A stretch of 64,000 nucleotides of DNA from JAXDTI01 sp034090045 (GTDB lineage Bacteria > Actinomycetota > Actinomycetes > Actinomycetales > Actinomycetaceae): NCBI GenBank assembly GCA_034090045.1, contig JAXDTI010000002.1, forward strand, positions 124,001 to 188,000. Reading direction: 5' to 3'. The notes below the pieces were generated by a model. It was not told where the DNA came from and searched no databases. It saw only the letters and a list, made by a program, of their open reading frames with translations. Made by a program: the position numbers and the translations under genes. Shown in pieces: positions 43,279 through 50,977 of this stretch (the first letter of the stretch is position 1; the number at the start of each line of letters is the position of its first letter).

Positions 43279-43300
43279 AAAGCCCCTATGGGAGGGCTTT
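43279..43300. terminator. Terminator-like hairpin in the divergent nrdH/luxS region
   Basis: AAAGCCC, 8-base loop, GGGCTTT, followed by TTAGC. It is flanked by A/T on both sides, yet no gene ends here. It may insulate the two promoters or act as an attenuator. Confidence 0.55.
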
Positions 43301-43324
43301 TAGCGACACCAAAAACGACAAAAA

Positions 43325-43340
43325 GTGGTATAGGTCACAT
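43325..43340. promoter_or_regulatory. Weak CRP-like site upstream of luxS
   Basis: AGTGGTATAGGTCACA has one perfect half (TCACA) and one degenerate half, centred about 80 bp before the predicted luxS transcription start. Confidence 0.35.
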
Positions 43341-43397
43341 TTTCAGCGGCGTGTCGGAGAGCGGACTACACCGACAAAAACACCACGAAAAGAAACC

Positions 43398-43403
43398 TAT
43401 AAA
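43398..43403 (+). promoter_or_regulatory. -10 element of luxS, leaderless start predicted
   Basis: TATAAA (in TATAAAAT) ends 9 bases before the ATG at 43413. No ribosome site is visible, so transcription probably begins at the start codon. Confidence 0.55.
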
Positions 43404-43412
43404 ATTACGTGT

Positions 43413-43871
43413 ATGACACGGATGAATGTGGAATCCTTTAACCTCGACCACCGCCGAGTGACAGCCCCCTTCGTGCGCATCGCCGACCGAAAAACCCTGC
43501 CCGGCGGAGACGTGCTAATCAAATACGATGTGCGCTTCTGCCAGCCCAATCAGGAGCACCTGGAAATGCCGGCGGTGCATTCCATCGAACACCTGATGGC
43601 GGAACTCATGCGCAACCACACCGAACGGCTGATTGACTGGTCACCGATGGGATGCCAGACCGGATTCTATGCCGTCACCCTGGATCTCGGATACCAAGAC
43701 TTCACCGAAATACTCGCAGCCACCTGCACAGATATTCTAGAGGCGACACAGGTTCCGGCCGCCAATGAAGTTCAGTGCGGATGGGGCGCAAACCACTCAC
43801 TAGCTGCCGCACAAAACGCGGTGCAGAAATTTTTGGCAGCACGCAAACAGTGGAGCGAGGTTTCCGCATGA
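43413..43871 (+). CDS. luxS: S-ribosylhomocysteine lyase (LuxS)
   Basis: Cleaves S-ribosylhomocysteine to homocysteine and DPD, the precursor of autoinducer-2. The 152 residues carry the metal ligands H56 and H60 (HSIEH) and C122 (VQCGWGANHSL), together with the catalytic C81 in MGCQTGFY. Its stop codon overlaps the start of the nucleosidase gene (ATGA), so the two enzymes of the activated-methyl-cycle salvage route are translationally coupled. Confidence 0.95.
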   Translation: MTRMNVESFNLDHRRVTAPFVRIADRKTLPGGDVLIKYDVRFCQPNQEHLEMPAVHSIEHLMAELMRNHTERLIDWSPMGCQTGFYAVTLDLGYQDFTEILAATCTDILEATQVPAANEVQCGWGANHSLAAAQNAVQKFLAARKQWSEVSA

Positions 43872-44560
43872 GCGTGTTGATAGCCTGCGCCATGCCCGAG
43901 GAAGCCGCACCCTTTACCGAACCGGCCGGCACACCGGCAGCACAAATCCGGGTAGTGGTCACTGGAATCGGAATGGTGAACGCGGCGGCGAACGTGACCG
44001 CGGAACTGGAACGAACCAAACTGAGCGGCGAACAGTTCACGGCAGTACTCTCGGTGGGCAGCGCCGGGGGACTGGACACGGCCGCACGCATCGGAGAAGT
44101 GATTGTGGGAACCCGGTACCGCTACCACGACGCCGATGCCACAGCCGCCGGATACCGATACGGGCAAATCCCAGGAATGCCGGAGTTCTTCGAGGCAGAC
44201 GGTGAACTACTGGCACTGGCTCGCCAGGTCGCTGCAGACAACAGCGCCGAGAACAGTTCGGAAACCGGCCCATCCGATAGCGCATGGGTGCGGTTTGGCG
44301 AGATTGTCTCAGGCAACTCCTTTATCACCGCAACAAATGCGACGCGGGTACGCGAACGTTTCCCGGACGCCCTCGCCACCGAGATGGAGGCGGTCGCGAT
44401 TGCGCAGGTCTGTGCGGCGCGAGACATACCTTTCCTGTCACTGCGCGCAGTTTCGGACCTGTGCAGCGCCGATAGCGCCCAAGTTTTTGACCGCAACCTG
44501 GACTTGGCAAGCGCCCAAGCAGCCCGGATAGCCACAGAAGTCGCCACCCGGATTGGGTGA
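43868..44560 (+). CDS. mtnN: 5'-methylthioadenosine/S-adenosylhomocysteine nucleosidase
   Basis: Removes adenine from SAH and MTA, producing the LuxS substrate. From the ATG at 43868 the protein has 230 residues. It shows the PNP/UDP-phosphorylase fold motifs VVTGIGMVNAA, VLSVGSAGGLD, the EMEAVAIAQVC segment carrying the substrate-binding Glu, and SLRAVSD with the catalytic Asp. The longer open frame from 43775 is inside luxS and is spurious. Confidence 0.93.
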   Translation: MSVLIACAMPEEAAPFTEPAGTPAAQIRVVVTGIGMVNAAANVTAELERTKLSGEQFTAVLSVGSAGGLDTAARIGEVIVGTRYRYHDADATAAGYRYGQIPGMPEFFEADGELLALARQVAADNSAENSSETGPSDSAWVRFGEIVSGNSFITATNATRVRERFPDALATEMEAVAIAQVCAARDIPFLSLRAVSDLCSADSAQVFDRNLDLASAQAARIATEVATRIG

Positions 44561-44927
44561 AAGCCGGGGGACGGGTTCCGGGCTGGCAGGGCTGGCAGGG
44601 CTGTCGGGGCTGGTCGGGCACTGAGCCGCCAAGCTGCCGGCCTGCCTGACTGTCGGGCACCCACCTGCCCCGGCAAACCAGCAGCAGGCTCCGGAGGCAG
44701 CTCTGCCGACGCTCCCGTGCACAACTCTGGACAATTTGCCACCAAATAACCCAAACCAAGCATTTCCACACAAAATCACCAGAGTTGTGCCCGCAGACAA
44801 ACACCAAGGGTTCCCGGCCGGGAGTCGGGCACCCACCTGCCCCGGCAAGTCAGCGGCAGGCTCCGCGGGTTTGCGTTTGAGCACGCCGGTGCGTTACCTT
44901 TATGTAGTTCGTATTTTGCGAGCCGAA
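44561..44927. other. Repeat-rich intergenic region between mtnN and tRNA-Leu
   Basis: No gene is supported in these 367 bp. Four 9-bp tandem units (GGGCTGGCA-like) lie at 44580-44615. A near-identical direct repeat of about 43 bp, beginning GTCGGGCACCCACCTGCCCC, occurs at 44652 and 44824 (172 bp apart). The second 75-bp palindrome (44717-44790) lies between these two copies. Confidence 0.7.
44717..44790. repeat. Dispersed 75-bp palindromic repeat, copy 2
   Basis: GTGCACAACTCTGGACAATT at the left (from 44717) pairs with CACCAGAGTTGTGC at the right (ending 44790). It shares GTGCACAACTC(A/T)GGA with the copy at 22074, and both have loops of about 30 bases. Confidence 0.7.
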
Positions 44928-45014
44928 GCGCAAGTGGCGGAATTGGTAGACGCGCACGGTTCAGGTCCGTGTGCCCCTTATACGGGCGTGGGGGTTCAAG
45001 TCCCCCCTTGCGCA
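44928..45014 (+). tRNA. tRNA-Leu (anticodon CAG)
   Basis: 87-nt class II tRNA. The acceptor arms GCGCAAG and CTTGCGC pair, with A as discriminator. The D-loop (TGGCGGAATTGGTAGACGC) is leucine-like. The anticodon stem CACGG/CCGTG encloses TTCAGGT, giving anticodon CAG. A long variable arm follows and the T-arm has GGTTCAAGTCC. CCA is not encoded. Confidence 0.95.
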
Positions 45015-45021
45015 CTCAGTT

Positions 45022-45066
45022 AAACCGGCAATTAACTGGGAAAACATTCCAGGGGTTGCCGGTTTT
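45022..45066 (+). terminator. Terminator of tRNA-Leu
   Basis: AAACCGGCAA pairs with TTGCCGGTTT across a 24-base loop and is followed by T-rich sequence. Confidence 0.65.
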
Positions 45067-45903
45067 GCTGTCCCTGGGGATAGTGGATAGTGAGGGGATA
45101 AGCGAAGTAAAACCTGGGTTTTCGGCGGGTCTTTCGATAGGAATGGAGACACCACCATGTCGCCGGAACGGGTAGCAACGCTTACCGATTCAAGGCGCTC
45201 TGCAGATACCCTGGAAGTACCTGTCCCTGACTGGTGTCAGCGGGCGTTTGTCCCGGTGTTCGCTGCTGTCGGCTCACCCCGAGATGGTTGTATGAGATGC
45301 GGTCGCCTATGCCGAGTATGACGGCTTCTCAGTCTCGGCAGTCTGGGAACCTGATGCTGCCCGGTTCGCTGCCCCCACTTTGGAGGTTACCGCCGATATG
45401 CTCGCCCTCTGCGGATGCTCTGGACTTAGCCGGTTAACTGTTCAGGGCTGCTCTCTCGGTGAGCGCTGCCGAGAGTTCCGCCTATGAGCCGCTCCACGAA
45501 CTGGTCCATAACTCTATTTCGGGTTTTGCCGGTCTCTTTCACGCCCGCTTCGCCGCAGGTATGACAGATCCTGTTGATTGGTTTGTGTGCCATAAACCAC
45601 GGATACTCAGGAATGTCCCCCGGTGATTTCCGCGCCCACGTATTCAATTAGTTTCCCTGCTGCCGTTCCTACACTCACCCATTACGGCGGGTCGGTGTCG
45701 CGTTCGACAACCCGGATAGTTTGCTCCCACGCCTCGGCGGCTCGCCGGGTCTTTTTGAGGCAGCGGAAACTACGAAAACAATTTATAGGCATTTACGCAG
45801 GTAACTGAAGGGCATAGTGTCAACAGTCAGCAAATAATAACGGGAATTACCGTTTTGTTCTTTCTCGTTTTGTTGCGCCGAAATCCTCCGAGAGGGTGGA
45901 GGC
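45067..45903. pseudogene. Degenerate segment with broken coding fragments on both strands
   Basis: No intact gene is found in about 840 bp. On the plus strand, 45157-45485 has protein-like sequence in shifting frames (MSPERVATLTDS, then after a frame change DAVAYAEYDGFSVSAVWEP). On the minus strand, about 45795 to 45430 reads CLKKTRRAAEAWEQTIRVVE, an in-frame TAA, WVSVGTAAGKLIEYVGAEIT, a frameshift, then INRICHTCGEAGVKETGKT. The latter has a Cys-x-x-Cys. I recognise no family. These look like remnants of acquired genes next to a tRNA gene. Confidence 0.4.
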
Positions 45904-47274
45904 ATGAACACTCTGAACACGACCCGACGCGGCGGGAATCCGCAACGAAACAACAAAAAATGGCGACTGCGAATCCTGGGAGCGGGAGGCACGATAGCAC
46001 TGTTGAGCAGTCTCCCGCTGACCTGGGCGGCGGCCGATGCCACCCCGACAGCAACCTGGCAATCCCTGGGCGATAGCACCCACCAACTCAACATCCAGGT
46101 CTCCGGTGACGACACCGCAATTTGTGCCAGCGACCGGCAAGGACTCGGGAGTGAAACCATCGAATACGATACAGAACGTATAATACCTGCTGGTCAAGCC
46201 TATATAGCTGGGTCTGGGATGCTGCGTGACAGTGACGGAAAAATCCGTAGTGTACAGGTTTTTTCTTCCGAGCAGCAGCCGAGTGTAGCCTATCTGCTGT
46301 CAGTGGCGCTGCCGCTGGCAAGACAGCAGGCCACTGCCGGTAACACGTCGGAGGCGGCAGCGGTGGTTTGGGCACTGCACAACAGCGCAAATAGGGTTAG
46401 CGCCGTTCAGAAAGCCGGTGTCACACAAGCGATTGAGACCCGAGCTGGACAGCTTCTTTCTGAAGCTGCCGAACGTAGCGGCCCCTATGCTAGCGCTCTT
46501 CGCATCGAATCGGGAGAGTTAATTGTAGAGCCGGTGAGCGCCGGCAGTGGAACCCCGATGACGGGATTCCCGGTCACGCTCACCCTGAATGGGGCGCTGT
46601 TCAACAATGGCGAACGGATACGCACAGTTTCCTCCACCGCCGAAACGCAGCGTTTCCCGCTGATTCTCCCGAATGCTGGAACGGTAAAGGCGACGGTGTC
46701 AGTGTCGTCACTGCCCGCGATCGACTATCGGGTGTGGGAGTCCCGAACCATGCAGGATATGCTACTCGCCGGGGCATCGAGTTCCGTGAGCGCTGAAACC
46801 GAGTTCGATGTGGACGAGCCGCCAGCAGGGGAGCAAGAACCGCCGGGTACTGACTGTCCCGAGACTGAACCGACACAACCTGAGGCTCCGCTACAACCAC
46901 TTGAGCCGCAAGAACCGTTAAGAGAACCGACACAGGCAACTGATATTGCGCCTCCGTCCTCCGTGAATGCACTGCCCGCAGCCTCTGAAACACCGGTGTC
47001 AGATTCCGTGGATGTCCCTGTCGAGACCGAAGAACCGGCAGAAAAGAGGGAACCTACTGGAACGGATCAGGCGGAGACCGAGGTTGAAGCTGCGGGGGCT
47101 GAGAGCGCAGCGGATTTGTTACCCGCAGGTTCACCGGAATCTCAGCGGACTGGAAGCGCAGAGAAAACCCCGGCTCGACTTGCCCAGACTGGCGCTCGTG
47201 TCAGCCAGGTAGCGGGTGCAGCCCTGCTGGCGATGGCGGCTGGAGCCTATATTTTGCGCCGCAGACAGAGCTGA
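45904..47274 (+). CDS. Cell-wall surface protein with LAQTG sorting signal
   Basis: 456-residue secreted protein. A signal peptide (residues about 1-47) follows a long basic N-region. A globular part extends to about 310. Its SVAYLLSVALPLARQQ and AAAVVWALHN segments recall the helical part of actinobacterial thioester (TQXA) domains, but the thioester cysteine is not apparent. A Pro/Glu/Thr-rich stalk follows (about 310-420), then LAQTG, a hydrophobic helix and RRRQS. LAxTG is the motif used by class E sortases, and one is encoded at 58978. GGAGG is unusually close (1 base) to the ATG. Confidence 0.8.
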   Translation: MNTLNTTRRGGNPQRNNKKWRLRILGAGGTIALLSSLPLTWAAADATPTATWQSLGDSTHQLNIQVSGDDTAICASDRQGLGSETIEYDTERIIPAGQAYIAGSGMLRDSDGKIRSVQVFSSEQQPSVAYLLSVALPLARQQATAGNTSEAAAVVWALHNSANRVSAVQKAGVTQAIETRAGQLLSEAAERSGPYASALRIESGELIVEPVSAGSGTPMTGFPVTLTLNGALFNNGERIRTVSSTAETQRFPLILPNAGTVKATVSVSSLPAIDYRVWESRTMQDMLLAGASSSVSAETEFDVDEPPAGEQEPPGTDCPETEPTQPEAPLQPLEPQEPLREPTQATDIAPPSSVNALPAASETPVSDSVDVPVETEEPAEKREPTGTDQAETEVEAAGAESAADLLPAGSPESQRTGSAEKTPARLAQTGARVSQVAGAALLAMAAGAYILRRRQS

Positions 47275-47293
47275 ATGTGAGGCTTCAATTATG

Positions 47294-48469
47294 TCAGGGG
47301 GTAACAACCGGTCCGGGCGGGGTCGGCTGGCGCGGCGGATATTGGAATCCTGGCGGCGGCTGCAACTGCTGAGCCAGCCACGGTGCCGGGCGGGTTCGAT
47401 ACTCGCCCGACCCGATCCGCTCCGGCAGCATTCTCGGCTGACCGTAACGGGAGGGAGCGTAGCGAATTCCTCCGATGTTTTGCTCCCAGTCACCGGCAAT
47501 CAATGTTGCGGTGTTATGAATATGGCGCAGCCGCATGATGAGCTCCACCAACGCGACATATACCGCGAGCATAAGCACGGATATCAGCAGCGATTCCCAA
47601 GTGCCAGAGGTCTCCATATCGAGGCTGCTACCAGAGATAAAGGCAGTGACTGCGGCTATCTCGTTGTTGGCGATGTGATACGCAATTCCGGTCTCCAAAC
47701 CGCCGGTTCGCCACGCCAGGTATCCGAGTGCCAACCCCATAACCGCTACCTCAGTGAATGCCCAGCCCCCGTAGAGGTGACCGGAAGTGAACAGCACGGC
47801 TTGAACCAGGATCGCCCAGATCGGCAGCCGCAACCACGAACCGACAACCTGCATGATCATGCCACGAAAAAGCAGTTCCTCAGCGGCGCATTGCACCGGA
47901 ATAATCAGGACGACTGTGACGGCGATGAGCAGCCAGTTGACACTGCTCAGCGAGGATGGATCCCCACCGCTGGAACCTGCCTGACCGAAGATAAACGGCA
48001 TCAGAGCAGCGGCGGCAACGAACAGCACTATCGAGATAACCAGGGCAAGCAGCAGCAACCGAATACGCAGCTTACCTGTAACCGAGAAAACCTGTCCCGA
48101 CGGTCTGTAACCCAAAATCAGATAAGCCAAGAATACCGATGGTACAGTTACCGCCACCGAGGCAAAAGTCCACGCAAGCCAGCCCGGCGTGGAGGGAATG
48201 TCGAAATTCATATCACCGTTTACCCCGATAAATTGGGCGAGCATATCCGGTTTAACAACGAACGAGACTATGGTGAACACCGTGCTGAAAGCGAAGAAAA
48301 ACCCACCGGTGAGCACAGCAGCGAGCAATGCCCACTCCCAGTGGTTGCGAGGATTCATGCGCAACAGAGTGTGATATCGGTACTCTCCGGGGTTGCCGAG
48401 CGCCTGGTATTGGTGCATCGGTGCGACAGCCGGAACCGGTATTCGCTGTTGTGGTTGCTGGGCTTGCAT
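47294..48469 (-). CDS. CPBP-family intramembrane metalloprotease
   Basis: 391-residue multi-pass membrane protein of the CAAX prenyl protease 2/bacteriocin-processing (ABI) family. The family motifs are visible: EELLFRG (glutamates and Arg), FTSGHLYGG and HIANNEI, which carry the metal and catalytic residues. About eight hydrophobic helices are present. The N-terminus (first 45 residues) is Gln/Pro-rich and cytoplasmic, and the C-terminus is Pro/Arg-rich. GGAGG precedes the ATG. Convergent with the LAQTG gene, 19 bp apart. The natural substrate is unknown. Confidence 0.85.
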   Translation of the reverse strand: MQAQQPQQRIPVPAVAPMHQYQALGNPGEYRYHTLLRMNPRNHWEWALLAAVLTGGFFFAFSTVFTIVSFVVKPDMLAQFIGVNGDMNFDIPSTPGWLAWTFASVAVTVPSVFLAYLILGYRPSGQVFSVTGKLRIRLLLLALVISIVLFVAAAALMPFIFGQAGSSGGDPSSLSSVNWLLIAVTVVLIIPVQCAAEELLFRGMIMQVVGSWLRLPIWAILVQAVLFTSGHLYGGWAFTEVAVMGLALGYLAWRTGGLETGIAYHIANNEIAAVTAFISGSSLDMETSGTWESLLISVLMLAVYVALVELIMRLRHIHNTATLIAGDWEQNIGGIRYAPSRYGQPRMLPERIGSGEYRTRPAPWLAQQLQPPPGFQYPPRQPTPPGPVVTP

Positions 48470-48576
48470 TACGCCTCCGTGTCAAAAAGAAAACAAATCT
48501 GTATTAACAGAGTAACACAAGCGCGTGCTCCGCCGGCAGCAGGACAGCCAGGATACCCGCCCGAAGCTGATACAGG

Positions 48577-48582
48577 TATCCT
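48577..48582 (+). promoter_or_regulatory. -10 element of the ADP-ribosylglycohydrolase gene, leaderless start predicted
   Basis: TATCCT, 7 bases, then ATG at 48590. This decides the start in an open frame that extends far upstream. Confidence 0.6.
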
Positions 48583-48589
48583 GGTAGCA

Positions 48590-49714
48590 ATGGATAACAC
48601 CACCGAACCCGAACGCAACCTGGCACCCGCAACGGTAATGACCGATCGCGCCGCCGGGGTGCTCGTTGGTGCCGCAATAGGCGACGCACTCGGCGTACCC
48701 TGGGAATTCAAAACGCCACGACTGGCAGGCACCCCGGAAATGTCCGGCGGCGGGATGGGCGGATACTCCCCCGGCGAATGGTCAGACGACACACAGCTGG
48801 CAATATGTATCGCAGAAGTATCCGCTACCGGAGCCGACCTGACAGACGAGGCAGCCCTGGATGCGATAACGCAACGGTTCCTCGCCTGGATGGAGGCGGA
48901 ACCACGCGAGATGGATTCCCAAACCAGAGTGGTGTTCGGCGAGCTCATAGCAGATCCAAAGATTCCGCGCACCGCACGTAGGCTGCGCAACTCGGCGATT
49001 TTCTTTCACCGTCGCACCCGACGCAGCAACGGTAACGGTATGCTCTCGCGAATCCCGATAGTCGCGCTCACTCGCCTCAACGATGCCGAATGGACCTCGG
49101 CTGCGGCAACCGCCGTGACCCAGTTGACTCACATCGACAACCAGGCGATTGAAGCCGCCACTATCCTGTGTGAGCTGATTCGCTCCGCAGTTATTGACCC
49201 GCGAAAACCAGGACCTGAATGGCTGCGCAACCTCAACTTGGACGGTGCAGTGAAACTGCTGCCTTGGGATCGCCAACCACTGTGGAACGACCTGCTCAAA
49301 ACCGCTATCACCAGCTGGTACTCTCCTCCACTAGATAACACTTCAGCTGGGAGCGCCCTGCAGGGGGCACTCGCGGCACTCGCAGCGGCAGGAGCCGAGT
49401 TCCGCACCCGCGCTTTCGATGCCACCGAGGTGATTCGTTTCGCATTGACCCAGGCAATCCACGCTGGAGGTGACACCGACACGGTTGCAGCCGTGTGTGG
49501 CGCGCTGCTGGGGGCAGTGTTTGGGGTCGAGATGCTGCCTGCGCAGTGGCGCGATGAGATACACGGCTGGCCCGGGGCGCGTGCCGACTTGCTGTCCGAC
49601 CTCGCGATCGCAACCGCGACCGCCGGGATCATCGGTCAACAGGGCATGGCACAGATGGTCGAATCCGGTGGCGATATGCGGGCACTACTCGAAGGGAACC
49701 CCACGAGCAGATAG
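48590..49714 (+). CDS. ADP-ribosylglycohydrolase family protein
   Basis: Removes ADP-ribose from modified targets using a dimagnesium centre (DraG/ARH fold). From the ATG at 48590 it has 374 residues. It shows GAAIGDALGVPWEF, the metal-binding WSDDTQ segment and the C-terminal HAGGDTDTVAAVCGALLGA motif. The frame stays open back to 47216 on the opposite strand of the CPBP gene, which is an artefact. It lies just upstream of the fhaA cluster on the same strand with 43 bp between. The target protein or nucleic acid is not evident. Confidence 0.9.
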   Translation: MDNTTEPERNLAPATVMTDRAAGVLVGAAIGDALGVPWEFKTPRLAGTPEMSGGGMGGYSPGEWSDDTQLAICIAEVSATGADLTDEAALDAITQRFLAWMEAEPREMDSQTRVVFGELIADPKIPRTARRLRNSAIFFHRRTRRSNGNGMLSRIPIVALTRLNDAEWTSAAATAVTQLTHIDNQAIEAATILCELIRSAVIDPRKPGPEWLRNLNLDGAVKLLPWDRQPLWNDLLKTAITSWYSPPLDNTSAGSALQGALAALAAAGAEFRTRAFDATEVIRFALTQAIHAGGDTDTVAAVCGALLGAVFGVEMLPAQWRDEIHGWPGARADLLSDLAIATATAGIIGQQGMAQMVESGGDMRALLEGNPTSR

Positions 49715-49757
49715 GATAATAGAAGTCTGGCGTCCTATAAATTGACAGGGGTGGATT

Positions 49758-50456
49758 ATGGGAATGATTGACCGCTTCGAGAAAGCGGTAGAGCAGGGTG
49801 TCAACGCTCCCTTCTCGAAAATTTTCCGGTCACGGGTGAAAGCAGTCGATATCGCGACAGCCATGCGCGAAACGATGGATGAAAACATCAACGAACTCGC
49901 AGACGGCTCCGCTCTCGCCCCCAACGAGTTCGATGTCTATCTCGCACCCGCAGATCTCGACGCCGTTGAAAACAGCAACTCTCAGGCTCTGACCAGCGAA
50001 CTAGCTGAACAATTGACGGATCATGCCACCGAGCTGAACTATGCTTTCGTCGGTCCGATCGCGATTCGCTTCAACTCCGATCCGGGACGCAGCGTCGGAA
50101 CCTTGAAAGTAGATTGCTCAACCAAACGCGGCGCTGCAGCACCCGTTACGACTGCCGAAGCCAGCCCTGAACACCCGATTATCGACATTGAGGGTAGACG
50201 CTGGATGCTCACCGAACCGGTTACGGTTATCGGGCGCGGCTCCGGCTCCGACATCATCGTAAACGACACCGGCATTTCACGGCGCCACCTGGAACTGCGT
50301 ATCACTCCGACCGGTATTATCGCCACCGACCTGGGCTCCACCAACGGAACCTACGTTGAAGGACACCGGGTAGATGCTGCAACACTGCTGGACGGCAACG
50401 AAATCACTATCGGACGGACACATATCCTGTTCTGGACCTCCGCATACGAGGATTGA
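49758..50456 (+). CDS. fhaA: FhaA: DUF3662 and FHA domain protein
   Basis: Phosphothreonine-binding partner of the Ser/Thr kinases that control cell-wall synthesis. Residues 1-125 form the FhaA-specific DUF3662 region (GMIDRFEKAVEQGVN at the start). The FHA domain occupies about 145-230 with GRGSGSDI, SRRH and STNGTYV. At 232 residues it is shorter than mycobacterial FhaA because the linker between domains is nearly absent. First gene of the fhaA-fhaB-pstP-rodA-pbpA-pknA-pknB cluster, with a weak ribosome site (GGGGTGG). Confidence 0.93.
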   Translation: MGMIDRFEKAVEQGVNAPFSKIFRSRVKAVDIATAMRETMDENINELADGSALAPNEFDVYLAPADLDAVENSNSQALTSELAEQLTDHATELNYAFVGPIAIRFNSDPGRSVGTLKVDCSTKRGAAAPVTTAEASPEHPIIDIEGRRWMLTEPVTVIGRGSGSDIIVNDTGISRRHLELRITPTGIIATDLGSTNGTYVEGHRVDAATLLDGNEITIGRTHILFWTSAYED

Positions 50457-50476
50457 CAGGTTCAGGGAGGTACATA

Positions 50477-50977
50477 TTGGTTTCCGAACTCGTCTACACG
50501 ATTATCCGCATCGGGTATCTCGCCCTGATGTGGCTATTCGTGCTAGCTGCGGTGTTGGTGCTGCGGCGCGATGTTTTCGGAACGGTCGTGATACCGAGGG
50601 GGCGCGGGCGCGTCCCCAGCGAGGAGGCATCTGAGGTAAAGGCAGCGGGCAACACCAAACGAAAAAAACACCGCGAACAGGTGCTTGCCCCTAAATATCT
50701 GCTGGTTACAGACGGCCCGCTGACGGGTACGACCCTGCCGCTCACCGATGCTCCGATACTGGTTGGTCGCTCACCTGCCTGCACGCTCGTAATCGATGAT
50801 GCCTATGCCTCATCCCAACATGCCCGGCTCTTCAGCAACGGTGGAACCTGGTTCATCGAAGACCTGGATTCCACTAACGGAACCTTTGTTGACGGTGCGC
50901 AAATCTCCCAGCCACAGGTGATTGACCAATCCTCGAATATCCGAATCGGCCAAACAACCATGGAGTTGAGCAGATGA
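50477..50977 (+). CDS. fhaB: FhaB/FipA: membrane-anchored FHA protein
   Basis: A 166-residue protein with one N-terminal membrane helix (IGYLALMWLFVLAAVLVL), a basic linker and a C-terminal FHA domain (VGRSPACTLVIDDAYASSQHARL; STNGTFV). In mycobacteria the equivalent is phosphorylated by PknA and helps link division proteins. The likely start is TTG at 50477, preceded by GGGAGG; the frame opens earlier (50453) without a site. Its stop overlaps the pstP start by four bases. Confidence 0.92.
   Translation: MVSELVYTIIRIGYLALMWLFVLAAVLVLRRDVFGTVVIPRGRGRVPSEEASEVKAAGNTKRKKHREQVLAPKYLLVTDGPLTGTTLPLTDAPILVGRSPACTLVIDDAYASSQHARLFSNGGTWFIEDLDSTNGTFVDGAQISQPQVIDQSSNIRIGQTTMELSR

Larger units (their letters stand above)
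43071..43412. other. Divergent nrdH/luxS regulatory region
   Basis: 342 bp without a gene. In order: nrdH leader, two NrdR boxes, a terminator-like hairpin, a CRP-like half-conserved site, and the luxS -10 hexamer. Confidence 0.7.

Noticed and set aside
43775..43867. Extended N-terminus of mtnN
   Set aside because: It lies within luxS in another frame. The ATGA overlap at 43868 is the natural start.
47216..48589. Long N-terminal extension of the ADP-ribosylglycohydrolase frame (832 residues)
   Set aside because: It runs antisense through the CPBP protease gene and has low-complexity, non-family sequence. The start at 48590 has its own promoter.
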